DNA of 64,000 nucleotides, taken from CAVSJR01 sp963728285 (lineage in GTDB: Bacteria; Actinomycetota; UBA4738; HRBIN12). The notes beneath the pieces were generated by a model. The model saw nothing but the letters and a program-made list of their open reading frames with translations. It was not told the DNA's origin and made no database searches. Shown here in pieces: positions 34,294 through 43,631 of the stretch. The stretch spans positions 248,001 through 312,000 of the forward strand of contig CAVSJR010000005.1 of the NCBI GenBank assembly GCA_963728285.1. The letters are read 5' to 3'. Position numbers and translations under genes: made by a program. How positions within the stretch are numbered: position 1 is the first letter of the stretch; the number at the start of each line of letters is the position of its first letter.

Positions 34294-37200
34294 ATGATCC
34301 GCACCGATCCCGATCGCGCTCCAGCCGACCCCGAGGTGCGAACGCCGTCCGTCCTTGCCGTGCTCGTCGTCAAGGACGGCGTCCAGATGGCTTCGCGACT
34401 GCCTGCAGGGTTTGGCCTCGCAGTCCTACGCTCGTGTGGGCATCCTCGCCGTCGATAACGGCTCCACCGATACCTCCACGGAGCTGTTGGAGCGGGCGCT
34501 CGGGGCCGGCCGGGTGCTGCGGCTCACCCGGGACCGGGGCGTCGCCGGTGCCGTGCAGGCGGCGCTCGACACGCCCGTCGCGGCGGAGGCCGACTTCCTC
34601 TTCGTCATCCACGATGACACCGCCCTCGAGCCCGACACCACTGCGCGGCTCGTCGATGCCGCGCAGAGCATCGACGGCGCCGGCGTCGTGGGTCCCAAGG
34701 TCGTGGACTGGGACGACCCCAGGATCCTTCGCGAGGTGGGGCGCTCCACCGATCGGTTCGGCCACCCCTCCACGCCGCTGCAGGACGGAGAGGTGGACCA
34801 CGGGCAGTACGACCGCGTGCTGGAGGTCCTCTTCGTGTCGTCGTGCGCCATGCTCGTCCGTCGCGAGGTGTGGCGACGAGCCGGCGCGCTCGACGAGCGG
34901 CTGACCTCGCATCACGAGGACCTGGACTTCTGCTGGCGTGCGAGGCTCGCCGGCTATCGGGTGATCATGACACCGCTCGCGCGCGTCCGGCACGAGTCGG
35001 CCAGCGCCAAGGGGGCTCGCCCCGCCGCGGGCCGCCGCCGGTCGGAGCGGTACTACGCCGAGCGAGCCGCGCTGACGTCGATGCTCAAGAACTACGGGGT
35101 CCTCTCACTCCTGTGGCTCCTTGCCCCTCTATGCCCTGATCGGCGTGGGGCGAGCCCTGCTGCTCGCGTTGTCGCGTCGGTTCGAGGATGCCTACGACGT
35201 CGTCGCCGCGTGGGGATGGAATGTCGCGCACCTGCCGGGGACCGTTCGCCGCCGGTTCCGGGCTCAATCGGTCCGGACGGTCAAGGACCGCGACATTCGC
35301 CGCTTCATGGAGTCGGCGACCGTCCGGCTCCCGCGCTGGCTCGACGAGGCGAGCGCGATCCTGTCCGAGCAGATCAAGATCGACGACGACGAGCCGCCCG
35401 GCCGGCGCCTGCGGGCGCGCACCCGGTCGCTGCTCGAGAGCCACCCCGTCCTCGTGGGTGGCGCGGCCGCCGTGGTGGTCGGGTTCCTCGTCGCCGGTCC
35501 GGTGCTCGGGGCCGACCCCTTGACCGGGGGCGTGACGCCCGCCTTCCCGTCGTCGCCGGCCTCCTTCTTCCAGGAGCTCGCCTCGGGGGTTCGCACCACC
35601 GTCCTCGGGGGCGCCCAGGCGGCGAGCCCCGCGCTCGGTGCCCTTGGCGGACTCTCCTGGGTGCTGCTTGGAAGCACGGAGCTGGCTCACCGGGTGCTGG
35701 TCGTCGCGCTGCCGTTCATCGCCGCCGCGATGTGCTACCGGGCGGTGGGAAGGCAGACGGGGGAGCGACTCGGGGCGACCGTCGCCGCCGGCGTGTACGG
35801 ATCGTCCGCGGTCGTGCTGTGGGCGTTCTCGCAGGGCCGGATCGATCTGCTCGTGGCGCTCGCCGTCCTTCCGGTCCTGGTGGAGCGCATCGGCGCCGCC
35901 TTCATGCAGGAGGGGGGGAGCCGGCTGCGCACGGCGGCGGGCCTCGGCGTCGCGCTCGGGATCGGGATCTCCTTTCTCCCGGGGATGCTGCTGCCGGTGG
36001 CGGTCGTCATCCTCGTGCACCTCGTCACGTCCCCGGCCCGGCTCCGCGGGCTCGTCACCGTCGGGGCGGGCGTCGTCGCCGGGGCGGCACTCGCGTTCCC
36101 GCTCCTGCCGGCCATCCTGGCGCACCCGTCGCCGACGTTGGCCTCCCTCGTCGGTGATCCGAGCTTCTGGGCGCTCGCCCGCACCGTGCTCGGACCGGGT
36201 CCGGGCTCCTGGTCGGTGGCGTCGTTCCTTCCCATCGCCGCGCTGGTGTCGATCGTCATCGTGCGAACGGAGCACCGAGCCGCCGCCAACCGTCTCGCAC
36301 TCGTGGGTGTGGCGGGCATCTTCCTCGCGTGGTCCTCCGCGGCCGGCTATCTGCCCGAGGCCCTCTCCAATCCGCCCGCCTACGTCGCGCTGGTCGCGGT
36401 GGCGGAGGCGTTCCTCGTGGGGTTCGGCGTCGCGTCCCTCGCATCGGGATTCGCCCGCGAGGCGTTCGGCATCCGGCAGATCCTCGCGGTGGGCCTCACG
36501 GCGCTGCTGGTCGGGGGGCTCTCGCTGCAGGCGCTCGGCGCGATCGCGGGCTCGAAGGAGATCGGGCAGGATCGCCTCCCCCCCGCCTGGCCGGTGGTCT
36601 CGGAGGGCGCGAAGGGTGACTTCCGAGTGCTCTGGATCGGCCGCGACGACGGCATGCCCTTCCCCGCTCCCGGCGGCGACCCGTCCGGGGTCGTCGAGGC
36701 GGGTCCCGCGTCGCTGCGCTACGGACTGACCGACCGCGAGGGCGTCTCCGCCCTGGATATCGGTCGGCGCGACTATGGAGGGGGATACGAGACGCTCGAG
36801 CGGACCCTCGCGGAGGCCGTCTCCGGCGGGACCCGCCACCTCGGCGCCCTCCTCGCCCCCTTCGGCGTGCGGTACGTGGTGGCGGGCGGCGGCGATCTGC
36901 CCGCGCCGGTGCTAGGCCAGGCTGGATCAACAGCTGGACCTCGATCGGGTGCCGGCCCTCGGACTCGCGATCTATCGCAGCCCGCGTCCGTTCCCGCCCG
37001 CGTCCGTCGTCACCGGCCACGACCTCTCCGCGGTCGAGGGGGCATCGGATCTCGCCGCGATCGAGATGCTGCCGCCCCCGCGCACCACGCCGCTGCGCGA
37101 GGTGGACGGAGGCTGGACGGGGACGGTCGAGCCGGGGGAGCCCTCCTTCATCTATCTGGCCGATCAGTTCGCCGACGGGTGGGAGCTTCGTGGGCCGGGA

Positions 37201-37377
37201 TCCACCGAGGGGGGTCGCCCGGCCTTCGGGTGGGCGACGGGCATCCAGGCTCCCGCCGAGGGAGGCCCCGTCACGATCTCGTTCGCCGACCCGTGGTCGC
37301 GAACCGCCGCGCTGCTCCTCCTCGGGGTCCTGTGGATCGCGGGTTTGTGGGCGACGAGAAGGCCCGTGACGTCGTGA
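34294..37377 (+). CDS. Large glycosyltransferase family 2/multi-pass membrane protein, three frame breaks
   Basis: After repair this is one protein of about 1026 residues. Residues 1-280 are a GT2 domain: LVVKDGVQWLRDCLQGLASQ, the donor site FLFVIHDDTALEPD, VSSCAMLVRREVWRRAGALD and HHEDLDFCWRARLAGYRVIM. After a linker of about 110 residues come some 12 hydrophobic helices (starting LVGGAAAVVVGFLVAGPVLG), then a soluble part with RDYGGGYETLERTLAEAV and FGVRYVVAGGG, and a last helix. Breaks lie near 34387 (extra A), 35115 (extra C in CTCCTTG) and 36915 (extra G in CTAGGCC), all net insertions. It presumably glycosylates a lipid-linked substrate at the envelope. The next gene, DUF5719, lies beside it in several actinobacteria as I recall. 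Confidence 0.78.
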
Positions 37378-37399
37378 GGCCGGTGACGTCGTGAGGCCG
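37366..37399 (+). repeat. 17-bp perfect tandem duplication at a gene junction
   Basis: GTGACGTCGTGAGGCCG occurs twice head to tail (37366-37382 and 37383-37399). Each copy carries a TCGTGAGG in which a TGA stop overlaps a GTG start. The first TGA ends the membrane protein and the second GTG starts DUF5719, so the duplication split what was probably a single GTGA overlap. Between them lies a 6-codon frame, GTG 37374 to TGA 37394 (MRPVTS). Confidence 0.85.
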
Positions 37400-38780
37400 C
37401 GAGGACAGACGGCCGTCGCGCTCGCCGTCCTCGGCGTCGTCGTGCTCGGTGGGCTTCTTGCGCAGGCGGCGGGGGATCGCGAGGCGAGCGCGCTGGCGCC
37501 CCGCGTCGCCACGTCGGGCGCGTGGTTCTGCCCGCACGGCGGCGGCGGCCATTGGTCGGCGTCCGTCTACGTCGCCAACCCCGGCCCTCGCCCCGTCACG
37601 GTGCGGGCCCGAAGCCTGGGGGAGGGACGGCCCGATGACCTCGGCGAGACCACGGTGCAGCCGGGGACCTCCGAGGAGATCGAGGCTCGCGCAGGGGAGC
37701 TCGCGAGCGCCACGTCGCTCGAGTACTTCGGAGGATGGGTTGCGGCGTCATGGGTCACCCGCGCCGACGGCAAGGAGGTCGGGGTGGCGGCGGAGCCGTG
37801 CCTGCCCGGAGCCGGTCGGCACTGGACGCTTCCCGACGGAACCACGGAACAGGGGGAGTCCGCCTACGTCGTGGTCATGAACCCATTCGCCGCCGACGCC
37901 GTGTTCGAGGTCACGGCGCTGACCGAGTCGGATCCGCCGAAGGGCATCACCGACTTCACGGACTACGTGCTCGCGGGCGGACGAAGCGCCGCGTTCAAGC
38001 TGAATCAGATCGTGCTCGGCGAGGCGGCGGTCGCGGCGCGGGTGGACGTCTCGATCGGGCGGGTGGCCGTGGCCGCGTTGGGGATCTCCTCGAAGGTCGG
38101 CATCCGAAGCTCCGTGGGGTGGCCGGGGGCGCCCGCGGAGGGAACGATCCTCCCCGGCGGCGGCGACGCGGGGCAGAGCGTGCTCGCGGCCGCCGACCCC
38201 GGCACGGCACCCTCGACCTTCTCGGCGACGGTGCTCGGCCCCAAGGGTCTGCAGATCGCGGGCCGGCTTCGGCAGTCGACGCAGGACGGCGCATCGGCCA
38301 CCGCCTACCCGGTGACGACGGAGGATCCGGCGAGCGTCTCGGTGACCACGCAGGCGGGCGATCCCGGCGTCGTCGTCGCTCGCCGAACGCGAGGGGAGAG
38401 CCAGGACCTGGGCTCCACCGGCGGCGTGGCCTCGGCGTCGAGCGCCTGGATCGTTCCGCCGGCGACCGGCTCGGCGCCGAGGAGTCCCGTCGTCTACCTG
38501 ACCAACCCCGGCGAGCGCCCCGTCGAGGTCTCGCTCGCCACGCTTCCGGTCAACGGATCGCCGACGAGCGCCCGGACCACGATCCCGCCCGGAAGCACGA
38601 TCGCCGCCCCCAAGCGGCTGTTCTCGGGAAAGGGAGATCATCCGGTCATGGCCCTCGCCGAGGACGGAACCTTCGCCGCCGCGCGCGGCGTCCTACTCGC
38701 AAGGCCAGCACGGGGTTGCGGGGTACGCCGTCTCGGCGGGGATCCCGATCCCGAAGGCGTGGCTCCCGACGGGGAAATAG
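37391..38780 (+). CDS. DUF5719 family exported protein, one frame break
   Basis: This predicted membrane-anchored exported protein is about 462 residues. The N-terminal helix AVALAVLGVVVLGGLLAQAA serves as signal or anchor. The rest is beta-rich, in repeated modules with SASVYVANPGPRPVTVRA, SAYVVVMNPFAADAVFEVTA and PVVYLTNPGERPVEVSLATL, each resembling an immunoglobulin-like strand-turn around xxNPxxxxV. The family is actinobacterial, next to GT2, whiB and phosphomannomutase genes, with no established function that I know; a role in envelope glycan assembly is inferred. Near 38686 the frame is lost. Removing one G from CGCGGCG gives AARASYSQGQHGVAGYAVSA and the end PKAWLPTGK at TAG 38778-38780. 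Confidence 0.75.
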
Positions 38781-38817
38781 CGGCCGACGCTGTAGTCGCG
38801 TCGCGCGAGCTGCCGTC

Positions 38818-38823
38818 TATCAT
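38818..38823 (+). promoter_or_regulatory. -10 element for the L,D-transpeptidase gene
   Basis: TATCAT ends 27 nt before the ATG at 38851. GAAAGG lies between as a ribosome site, so a leader of about 20 nt is expected. Confidence 0.4.
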
Positions 38824-38850
38824 CGAGTCAATCCCGAAAGGTCGGTGTCG

Positions 38851-39924
38851 ATGGTCGTGAGGAAGGGCAGGCACGCCAGGAGGATGGCTGGGGGTCGGCT
38901 CCCGGTGATCCTGATCCTGATCTCGGTGACCACCGTGGCGATCGGCGGCTCGGCGTTCGCCGCCCTGCGCTATGACGAGACGAACGCCCGACGCATCCTC
39001 CCCGGCGTCACCGTGGACGGGGTCAACATCGGGGGCATGACTCGCAAGCAGGCCGTCAAGGCCGTCCGCGCCGATGCGGAGACGACGCTCGGCAGCGACC
39101 TGACGATCGAGGCGGCCGACGAGACGTGGGACGTCACGCCGGCGGACCTCGGACTGCACGCGAATATCACCGGCGCCGTCGGCAAGGCGCTCGGCGTCAA
39201 CGAGTCCGTCGGGTTCTTCTCGCGCGTCTATCACCGCGCGCTCGGGTCCTCGGTCGACGCCGGGTTCGGACTCGGGTTCGCCTCGAAGAAGGCGAAGATC
39301 CAATCGTTCGTCGACGACGTCACGCGCACCATGACCGAGCCGGCGCAGGACGCCGCGGTCGCGCTCTCGGACGACGGCAGCGACGTCGTGTTCGTTCACT
39401 CGCAGGAGGGGCGGACCCTGGACGCCGAGGCCGCGGTCGGCGACATCCGCACGGCGCTGCGAAAGCACGACGGATCGGTGAAGCTGCCGATGATCGACGT
39501 CGCGCCGAAGGTCACCGACTCCGAGCTCGGAGCCACGATCGTCGTGAGCAGGCCGGAGAACAAGCTCTACCTGTATGAGGGCTTCAAGGTCGTGAAGACG
39601 TATTCGGTCGCGACGGCAGCGCCGGACTTCGAGACCCCGCCGGGCAGCTGGACGATCGTGAACAAGGCGGAGAACCCGACGTGGGTGAATCCCGCGCCGA
39701 GCGGCTGGGGCGCCGGCGAGCCGGCCGAGATCCCGCCGGGTCCCGGAAATCCGCTCGGGACGCGGGCGCTGTATCTGAACGCGCCCGGGATCCGCATCCA
39801 CGGCACGTACGACGCGGACTCCATCGGCACCTACGCCTCACACGGATGTATCCGCATGAACATCGCGGATGCCGAGGAGCTCTATCCGCTGGTGCCGGTC
39901 GGAACGCCCGCGCTCATCATCTAG
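38851..39924 (+). CDS. L,D-transpeptidase (YkuD) with VanW-like/PG-binding N-terminal domain
   Basis: This envelope enzyme of 357 residues forms 3-3 peptidoglycan cross-links or attaches other groups to the wall. A transmembrane anchor (VILILISVTTVAIGGSAFAA) is followed by a domain of the kind found before YkuD domains (RILPGVTVDGVNIGGMTRKQ, to about residue 125). The catalytic YkuD domain begins at TIVVSRPENKLYLYEGFKVV. Its active site is His317 (IRIHGTYD) and Cys333 in SHGCIRM, with normal spacing. It is preceded by the DUF5719 gene in the same direction and converges on the NDH-2 gene with a 19-nt gap. An in-frame ATG 10 codons in is a possible alternative start. Confidence 0.92.
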   Translation: MVVRKGRHARRMAGGRLPVILILISVTTVAIGGSAFAALRYDETNARRILPGVTVDGVNIGGMTRKQAVKAVRADAETTLGSDLTIEAADETWDVTPADLGLHANITGAVGKALGVNESVGFFSRVYHRALGSSVDAGFGLGFASKKAKIQSFVDDVTRTMTEPAQDAAVALSDDGSDVVFVHSQEGRTLDAEAAVGDIRTALRKHDGSVKLPMIDVAPKVTDSELGATIVVSRPENKLYLYEGFKVVKTYSVATAAPDFETPPGSWTIVNKAENPTWVNPAPSGWGAGEPAEIPPGPGNPLGTRALYLNAPGIRIHGTYDADSIGTYASHGCIRMNIADAEELYPLVPVGTPALII

Positions 39925-39943
39925 TCCGCGCTCGTTCCCGCGC

Positions 39944-41340
39944 TCAGCGGCTCTCGCCCGCCGCGCCCCGATCGGCCTCGGCGGCCGGCGCTCGCATCGC
40001 CTGGGGGTCGTCCGGATCGGCCCCGGACGGGGAACCGAGCACGAGCTCCTCCCCGAACCGCGCGAGCGGATCCGGATCGACCCTGGAGATCAGGCGGATC
40101 GGTCGATCGCGCCGCACGTATTCCCACGTCCACTCCGCGAGGACGATGAGCCGGTTGCGGAACCCGATCAGGTAGTAGAGGTGGATGAACAGCCACGCCG
40201 CCCATCCGACGAAGCCCGTCAGCCGGAAGGGTCCGATCGCGCGCCACGGCCGCGTTGCGACCGATGGTCGCCATCGTGCCCTTGTCGATGTAGCGAAACG
40301 GCGGCGTGGCCTCGACGTCGCCGCGGCCCATCGGCGGCGCCCATTGCGATGAGCCTCGCGACGTAGCGCCCCTCCTGCATCGCCGGCGGCGAGAGCATCG
40401 CTAGCTCCTCGCCATCCGCGTCGACCGACGCGACGTCCCCGATCGCGAACAGCCCCGGTGATCCGCGCACCCGCAGGTGGTCGTCCACGTCGATCCTGCC
40501 CGAGGCGCTGCGATGGATGCCGATGCCCGCGTCGCGCACCGGGTCGGTCGGGCGCACGCCGGCGGACCACACGATGGTCCTCGTGCGGATGTCCTCGCCC
40601 GTCGACAGCGAGACGGCCTCGTGGGTCGCGCTTCGAACCAGCGTGTGGGTGAGCACCTCGACGCCCCGCCGCCGAAGCTGCCGCTCCGCATAGCGCCCCA
40701 GCGAGTCGGGGAACGCCTCGAGCAGCCGGGGTTTGCCCTCGACGAGCAGGATGCGCGCATCGTGGTGATGCAGCTCCGGGTAGTCGCGTCCCAGCACCAT
40801 CTTGAGCAGCTCGCCGAGCGCCCCCGCGTACTCCACGCCCGTCGGCCCCCCGCCCGCGACGACGAAGGTCAGCCACGCCGCCCGCGCGGAGGCGTCCGGC
40901 TCGTGCGACGCCCGCTCGAGACACGACAGCACATGGTTGCGGAGCCGAAGCGCCTCCTCGAGGTGCTTGAGGCCGATCGTGAAGCGCGCGAGATCGGGAT
41001 CGCCGAAGTAGTTGTTCATGCTGCCGGTTGCCAGGACGCACACGTCGTAGGGGATCTCCGTGCCGTCGTGGAGCCGGACGATCCGCCGAGCGGGGTCGAG
41101 GCGAGCCACGGTGCCCTGGCGAAACCGGACGTTGGGCGAGCGGCGGAAGACCCGCCGGAGCGGGTAGGCGATGTCGGAGGGATTCAGCAGCGACGTCGCG
41201 ACCTGGTAGAGGAGCGGCGTGAACAGGTGATAGTTGTGGGCGTCCACGAGGAGCACATCCACCGCCTCGCCGTCGAGCCTCCTCGCGCAGGCCAGGCCGC
41301 CGAAGCCCCCGCCGACGATGACGACACGAGGTCCGCCCAT
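39944..41340 (-). CDS. Type II NADH dehydrogenase (NDH-2), two frame breaks
   Basis: This peripheral membrane flavoprotein passes electrons from NADH to quinone without pumping protons. After repair it is about 464 residues. The FAD site RVVIVGGGFGGLACARRL opens the protein. LVDAHNYHLFTPLLYQVA is the NDH-2 quinone-site signature, VVAGGGPTGVEYAGALGEL the NADH site, and GLFAIGDVAS the second FAD motif. The C-terminus has PPFRYIDKGTMATIGRNAAV and then AWLFIHLYYLIGFRNRL, the membrane-binding helix. These last two lie in the second and third frames. Removing one base from GGG at 40328-40332 and one near 40237 restores the protein. Both breaks are net insertions. Confidence 0.87.
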
Positions 41341-41381
41341 CGGCTCACCCTATCGCCCGGCCCGCGGGCTGCTTGTGGATG

Positions 41382-41401
41382 ACACGCGTGTGATTTAGCA
41401 T
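41382..41401 (+). promoter_or_regulatory. Operator-like palindrome and -10 element of the DUF3499 gene
   Basis: ACACGCGTGTGATT (41382-41395) contains the palindrome ACACGCGTGT and runs straight into the -10 hexamer TAGCAT (41396-41401). Six nt later is the ATG at 41408, so the transcript should be leaderless. The 14-bp core differs at two positions from the one before whiB. Confidence 0.5.
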
Positions 41402-41407
41402 CCGCGC

Positions 41408-41620
41408 ATGCGAACCTGCGCGAAGATGCGGTGTGAGTCCCGGCCGGAGGCGACGGTCGTCCTTCGCTATCAGTCCCGGGAGGTCCACGTGCTCGAGCTC
41501 ACCGGGGAGCCCGATCCCAACCTGCTGGATCTGTGCGCGGACCACGTCGATCGGCTGACGCCGCCCCTGGGCTGGGCCGTTCGCGACGGCCGCTCCATCG
41601 GCTCCCGCGCCGGAACCTGA
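41408..41620 (+). CDS. DUF3499 family small metal-binding-type protein
   Basis: This 70-residue protein matches DUF3499, a conserved actinobacterial family (Rv3259 in M. tuberculosis as I recall) with no known biochemical role. Cys4 and Cys9 at the start and Cys43 with His46 in LLDLCADHVDRLTPPLGW make a likely zinc site. The family's ending GW is present and is followed by 14 extra polar residues. There is no ribosome site: the ATG lies 6 nt after a TAGCAT -10 element, which argues for a leaderless mRNA. As in mycobacteria it sits between whiB-side genes and phosphomannomutase. A regulatory or nucleic-acid-binding role is only a guess from the zinc-finger look. Confidence 0.8.
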   Translation: MRTCAKMRCESRPEATVVLRYQSREVHVLELTGEPDPNLLDLCADHVDRLTPPLGWAVRDGRSIGSRAGT

Positions 41621-41801
41621 CGGCTCGGGCGGCCGTCGGCGGCCCGAGGGGCCGTGCGGCGTAGGCCTCCCCACCCCGATTGTCCCCCGTCGGGGGTGGC
41701 ACGCTCGCCCGGCGGCCCACCCGAGGTCCACCCCGCGGGAGGCGAGGAAATGGGGCCGCTGAGCTATGGGCCAACGACGGCCCAGGGCCGAGGATGAGTG
41801 C

Positions 41802-41990
41802 ATGGATCGCACTTCATCAGACACCGTTTGTCCGGCCTGCAAGCAGGGCGAGCTCATCTCGATCGAGATGCTGGTCTCCGAGCGAGACCTGACGTTCACG
41901 ACCTGCCATCTCTGCGAGGCCAAGTGGTGGTACCGCGACGGCCGGGAGGTTCCCCTCCAGTCCGTCATCGGCGCCGTCGTCGGCGACTAG
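41802..41990 (+). CDS. Small zinc-ribbon protein
   Basis: This 62-residue protein has two knuckles, Cys10-x2-Cys13 (VCPACKQG) and Cys35-x2-Cys38 (TTCHLCEAKWW), separated by a short beta hairpin. This is a classic zinc ribbon, followed by EVPLQSVIGAVVGD. The fold is common in transcription- or translation-associated proteins; the specific partner is unknown. ATG 41802 is favoured, with CGAGGA about 7 nt upstream; an in-frame ATG at 41766 adds 12 residues that look random. The gene is bounded by a good terminator at 42031, so it is monocistronic or co-transcribed with DUF3499. The 181-nt gap before it contains a CCCCCGTCGGGGG hairpin. Confidence 0.7.
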   Translation: MDRTSSDTVCPACKQGELISIEMLVSERDLTFTTCHLCEAKWWYRDGREVPLQSVIGAVVGD

Positions 41991-42030
41991 CCACCCAACA
42001 GCCATACCGGTATCGCATCGCGCCCCCGAG

Positions 42031-42061
42031 GTCGCCGGCTGAGAGGCCGGCGACTTTCGTT
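42031..42061 (+). terminator. Intrinsic terminator after the zinc-ribbon gene
   Basis: GTCGCCGGC (42031-42039) and GCCGGCGAC (42046-42054) form a perfect 9-bp stem with loop TGAGAG, followed by TTTCGTT. It is the best Rho-independent terminator in the window and abuts the next promoter. Confidence 0.75.
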
Positions 42062-42066
42062 AGGAT
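42061..42066 (+). promoter_or_regulatory. -10 element for the phosphomannomutase operon
   Basis: TAGGAT is followed by 8 nt and then GTG 42075. It begins on the last T of the preceding terminator tail. A leaderless mRNA is predicted for the whole coupled operon. Confidence 0.55.
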
Positions 42067-42074
42067 GCGTGAAC

Positions 42075-43437
42075 GTGACACCGAAGCCCGATCTCGGCCG
42101 CATCTTCAAGGCATACGACGTGCGCGGCGTCGTTCCGGACGATCTCGACGAGGACGTCGCCCGCCGCATCGGCGCCGCGTTCGCGGACTGGAGCGGCGCG
42201 CCGAGGATCGCCATCGGGCGCGACTGCCAGGACGTCGTCGGAGTCGCTCGCGCATGCGCTCGCGGACGGCGCCACCTCGCGCGGCGTCGACGTCGTCGAC
42301 CTCGGGCTCGCCTCCACCGACCTGCTGTACTTCGCCTCCGGCTCACTGGACGTCCCGGGCCTCATGCTCACCGCGAGCCACAATCCGCCGCAGTGGAACG
42401 GCATCAAGTTCTGCCGCGAGCGGGCCGCTCCGGTGTCGGAGGACTCCGGCCTTGCGGAGATCCGGGCCCGGGCGGAGGCGAGCCAGCCGCCCCCGGTCGC
42501 GGAGCGCGGGCGCGTGGAGCGCATGGACCTGCTCGACGCCTTCGCCGACCACGTCCTCTCGTTCCTCGATGGACAGGACGTTGCGCCGCTCACGATCGTC
42601 GCCGACACCGCGAACGGCATGGGCGGACTGGTCGTGCCCGCGGTCCTCGAGCGCCTTCCCGTCCGGCTGATCCATCTGTTCCCGGAGCTGGACGGCACGT
42701 TCCCCAACCATCCCGCCGATCCCATCAACCCGGAGAACCAGCGCGACCTGAAGGCCGCCGTGCTGGAGGCGGGCGCCGACATCGGGCTCGCGTTCGACGG
42801 CGACGCGGACCGGGTGTTCCTCGTGGACGAGCGCGCGCAGGATGTCAGCGGCTCGCTCGTGACGGCCCTCGTCGCCGAGGCGATGCTGAAGCGAGAGCCC
42901 GGCGCGACGATCGTGCACAACCTCATCTGCTCATGGACCGTGCCCGAGGTCGTCCGCGAGAACGGAGGCGTGCCGGTGCGGACTCGCGTGGGGCACTCGT
43001 TCATCAAGGAGATCATGGCCGAAACCGGCGCGATCTTCGGTGGCGAGCACTCCGGGCACTACTACTTCCGCGACAACTACCGTGCCGACTCGGGGCTCAT
43101 CGCAGCCGTCGTCGTCCTCGGCCAGCTGTCCCGCGCCGGCGTCCCGCTGTCCGAGCTCCTGCAGCCGCTGCGCCGCTACGCGGCCTCCGGCGAGATCAAC
43201 TCCGAGGTGAGCGATCCGAGGGGGACGATCGAGGTCCTCGCAGCGGCCTTCGCGGCCGGGCGCGAGGACCGCCTGGACGGCCTCACGGTAGAGTTCGACC
43301 ACTGGTGGTTCAACGTGCGTCCGTCCAACACCGAGCCGTTGCTCCGCCTGAACGTCGAGGCCCGGTCCGAGGAGCTTCTCAAGGAGAGGACGGCGGAGGT
43401 GCTCGACATCATCAGGAGCGAGGGGAGTGGGCCGTGA
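42075..43437 (+). CDS. Phosphomannomutase/phosphoglucomutase, one frame break
   Basis: This enzyme of the alpha-D-phosphohexomutase family interconverts mannose-6-phosphate and mannose-1-phosphate (and perhaps the glucose forms), feeding GDP-mannose synthesis. After repair it is 453 residues. The start FKAYDVRGVVPDDLDEDVAR is typical of ManB. The phosphoserine loop is LTASHNPPQWNGIKFC, the metal loop AFDGDADRVFLVDE and the sugar loop GEHSGHYYFRD. Phosphate contacts lie in NVRPSNTEPLLRLNVEA. The frame changes near 42240. Removing one G from GTCGGAG gives DVVESLAHALADG. The start GTG 42075 has a -10 element 8 nt upstream. The stop overlaps the next GTG. The counterpart is Rv3257c/manB in mycobacteria. 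Confidence 0.9.
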
Positions 43438-43631
43438 GCGTCGATCCGGAACTGCTGGAGATCCTCGTCTGTCCGAACGACCGCGGCGAGGTCACGTACA
43501 TCGAGGCGGACGAGGTCATCGTATGCGAATCGTGCGGATACCGGTATCCCGTTCGCGACGGGATCCCCGTGATGCTGATCGACGAGGCGGAGAAGCCCAC
43601 TCGCGGCTCCGGGTCCAAGAAGCGGACGTGA
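43434..43631 (+). CDS. Trm112-like small zinc protein
   Basis: This 65-residue protein of the Trm112/YcaR type has Cys13 (LEILVCPNDRG), Cys31 and Cys34 (VCESCGYRYPVRDGIPVML). It has the family's closing pattern, in which the chain returns to YPVRDGIPVMLIDEA. In eukaryotes and archaea Trm112 activates several methyltransferases; the bacterial role is unclear. Here it lies between phosphomannomutase and PGI/PMI, with GTGA overlaps on both sides, in an operon that ends with S-adenosylhomocysteine hydrolase. A link to methyltransferases would therefore be attractive, but it is inference. The GTG start overlaps the phosphomannomutase stop. Confidence 0.82.
   Translation: MSVDPELLEILVCPNDRGEVTYIEADEVIVCESCGYRYPVRDGIPVMLIDEAEKPTRGSGSKKRT

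Noticed and set aside
42004..42013. The 10-bp palindrome ATACCGGTAT after the zinc-ribbon gene as an operator
   Set aside because: It lies just upstream of an intrinsic terminator and far enough from the next -10 that a regulatory role has no support; no second copy was noticed.
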